From positions 1 through 13,134 of the forward strand of contig JANLIN010000077.1 of assembly GCA_024654345.1 (NCBI GenBank): a stretch of DNA of 13,134 nucleotides, in the 5' to 3' direction. The position numbers and the translations under genes were made by a program. Below are positions 11,895 through 13,134 of the stretch, in pieces. Every line of letters begins with the position of its first letter. The stretch's first letter is position 1. A model generated the notes under the pieces. It saw only the letters and a program-made list of their open reading frames with translations. It was not told where the DNA came from and ran no database searches. This DNA comes from Candidatus Komeilibacteria bacterium. Lineage in GTDB: Bacteria; Patescibacteriota; Patescibacteriia; UBA1558.

Positions 11895-13067
11895 TTATTT
11901 GGTTAAGTATAGATATTCATAGTTAAATGATGAAGGTAATGTAATCTGAGATTCAGTTCCCGTTAAATAAAGTTGGAACTCATCATCTTTCTCTACCACC
12001 ACCCCAACATCGGTAGCCACGGTCAGCATATAATCTTCAAGATTGGGCACTGACAAAAGATATTTCTTCTTATTAGTCAGTAAATTATAGGTCTCTACTG
12101 CATTCCCTTGAGAAATAAATAGCCACGCGTCCTGCCAAATCGGTAAAATGCCTGTCTTACCCTCAATAACAGAGATTTCCCTAATAGTACCGGTTGTGAG
12201 ATTATACAGAAGGACACTATTATTTTCTATGTCGATATTGCTATAGACAAACGCAATCACGTCCCCGGCTGGCGAGATATAGGGGTAGCCAAAAACACCG
12301 TTACCAGAACCCTTTAGATTTGTTTGAAATTTCTCGCGCGCATTTTCCCAGGCAGTACCACTGTAAACCTTATTCTGCCTCTGAAGAAGGCTCATTTCTC
12401 CCGCCGCCAATCCATTGCCATCCGCAACATAGTTGTAGATGACCATATTTTTCGCATCAGCGGTGTAGCCGACAACTTCAGCTCGAGACATAATCCCACC
12501 CGAAATATCAGCCATCAGCGTGCTGATCCCACGATCAAGATCATATTCCCACACTTCAAGACCGCGCGCCTGTTCTTTTTCTTTATCCCAAAGATACGTA
12601 CTATAACCGATAATCTTCCGATTGGGCAAATAAACAGCACTATTGATATAACGATCATATTGACCACTGGTACGGTTCGGCAACGTAAAGATATCAGAAA
12701 TATCGCCCGTTATTAAATCATACAGTCGTAAATTTTGTCCGTCGCCCATTTCATTCATTACGGCAATGGTGAGTATTTCCGATCGGCTGTGATTTACCCT
12801 GGAAGCCACTCGATACTTTAAAGCGGATTCATCACTGAATAATACTTGCGGCTCTGTCACTTCATCGTTCATTATTTCCCACCGAAAAACAGAACCCTCG
12901 TCGTCCAGCCATCCAAGTGTGGCCCTAACACCCGTCGCTTTGCTCAGTGCCGACGTATTGATGGCGATATTATCAGCCTCCGACACTGTCATAATATAAA
13001 CAATAATCACTACTAAAATAGTGACTAGTGTAATAAATATTGCTGTAAAATGCCGGTTATTGCTCAT
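11895..13067 (-). CDS. Membrane-anchored protein with beta-propeller-like extracytoplasmic domain
   Basis: The gene product is unnamed to me. Its 390 residues begin with a short polar, basic N-terminus, then one hydrophobic helix (about residues 8-27, AIFITLVTILVVIIVYIM) with no cleavage site evident. That suggests a signal anchor with the rest outside the membrane. The outer part has repeated strand patterns of the kind seen in TolB/WD40-like propellers: LRLYDLITGDISDI (113-126), LEVWEYDLDRGISTL (170-184), VLLYNLTTGTIREI (285-298), VETYNLLTNKKKYLL (324-338) and FQLYLTGTESQITL (364-377). A TolB-like SPAGDVIAFVYSN lies at about 265-277. There are no catalytic motifs, so a scaffold or ligand-binding role is inferred. 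The ATG has no SD. It forms a pair with the downstream small gene (4-base gap). Confidence 0.8.
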   Translation of the reverse strand: MSNNRHFTAIFITLVTILVVIIVYIMTVSEADNIAINTSALSKATGVRATLGWLDDEGSVFRWEIMNDEVTEPQVLFSDESALKYRVASRVNHSRSEILTIAVMNEMGDGQNLRLYDLITGDISDIFTLPNRTSGQYDRYINSAVYLPNRKIIGYSTYLWDKEKEQARGLEVWEYDLDRGISTLMADISGGIMSRAEVVGYTADAKNMVIYNYVADGNGLAAGEMSLLQRQNKVYSGTAWENAREKFQTNLKGSGNGVFGYPYISPAGDVIAFVYSNIDIENNSVLLYNLTTGTIREISVIEGKTGILPIWQDAWLFISQGNAVETYNLLTNKKKYLLSVPNLEDYMLTVATDVGVVVEKDDEFQLYLTGTESQITLPSSFNYEYLYLTK

Positions 13068-13103
13068 GGATAAAGGAGAATATTAATCTTAAAGCACTGC
13101 CCA

Positions 13104-13132
13104 GTTTAACGCACTACCAAGGGTATTGTCAA
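13104..13132 (-). promoter_or_regulatory. Possible promoter for the two-gene unit
   Basis: A perfect -35 TTGACA (13132-13127) is followed after 17 bases by TTAAAC (13109-13104), a poor -10 matching the consensus at three of six positions. It lies about 37 bases upstream of the membrane protein ATG. The spacing and perfect -35 favour it; the weak -10 and the window edge keep confidence low. Confidence 0.35.
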
Positions 13133-13134
13133 AC

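Overview
The window is a long ribosomal-protein gene cluster, almost certainly chromosomal DNA of a Candidate Phyla Radiation (Patescibacteria) bacterium, probably Parcubacteria-like. All 24 supported genes lie on the minus strand, so transcription runs from high to low coordinates. The main evidence for CPR is that rpsE is followed after 8 bases by rplO, with no rpmD (L30), a gene known to be missing throughout CPR. Very short intergenic gaps, infrequent Shine-Dalgarno (SD) sequences and lineage-type extensions on L23, L22, L3 and S5 fit this. The exact lineage cannot be fixed by reading alone.

Layout in transcription order. (1) 13134-11447: a promoter-like site, then a two-gene unit of unknown function. 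The first product is a single-pass membrane-anchored protein with a beta-propeller-like outer part; the second is a small, largely disordered cytoplasmic protein. (2) 11446-11167: 280 bases without a gene, holding a near-consensus promoter and a hairpin-containing leader that ends in a strong SD for tuf. (3) 11166-9979 tuf (EF-Tu). (4) 9978-9916: a 15-position inverted repeat. (5) 9915-9571 rpsJ (S10). (6) 9570-9342: a 229-base gap ending in a very long intrinsic-terminator-like hairpin with six U just before rplC. (7) 9341-384: the S10-spc run rplC, rplD, rplW, rplB, rpsS, rplV, rpsC, rplP, rpmC, rpsQ, rplN, rplX, rplE, rpsN, rpsH, rplF, rplR, rpsE, rplO. (8) 371-1: the start of secY, cut by the window edge.

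The genes together supply EF-Tu, much of both ribosomal subunits and the core of the protein translocase. Several junctions are built for coupled translation: one-base stop/start overlaps (TAATG) preceded by good SDs at rpsC/rplP and rplF/rplR, and TAATATG junctions at rplV/rpsC, rpmC/rpsQ and rpsQ/rplN.

No mobile element, CRISPR array, tRNA or rRNA gene is visible. The most interesting signals are not new protein systems. They are the structured RNA elements on both sides of rpsJ, a possible tuf leader switch, and the rpsN stop: its only TGA sits exactly where the family has its terminal Trp and is followed directly by in-frame TAG.
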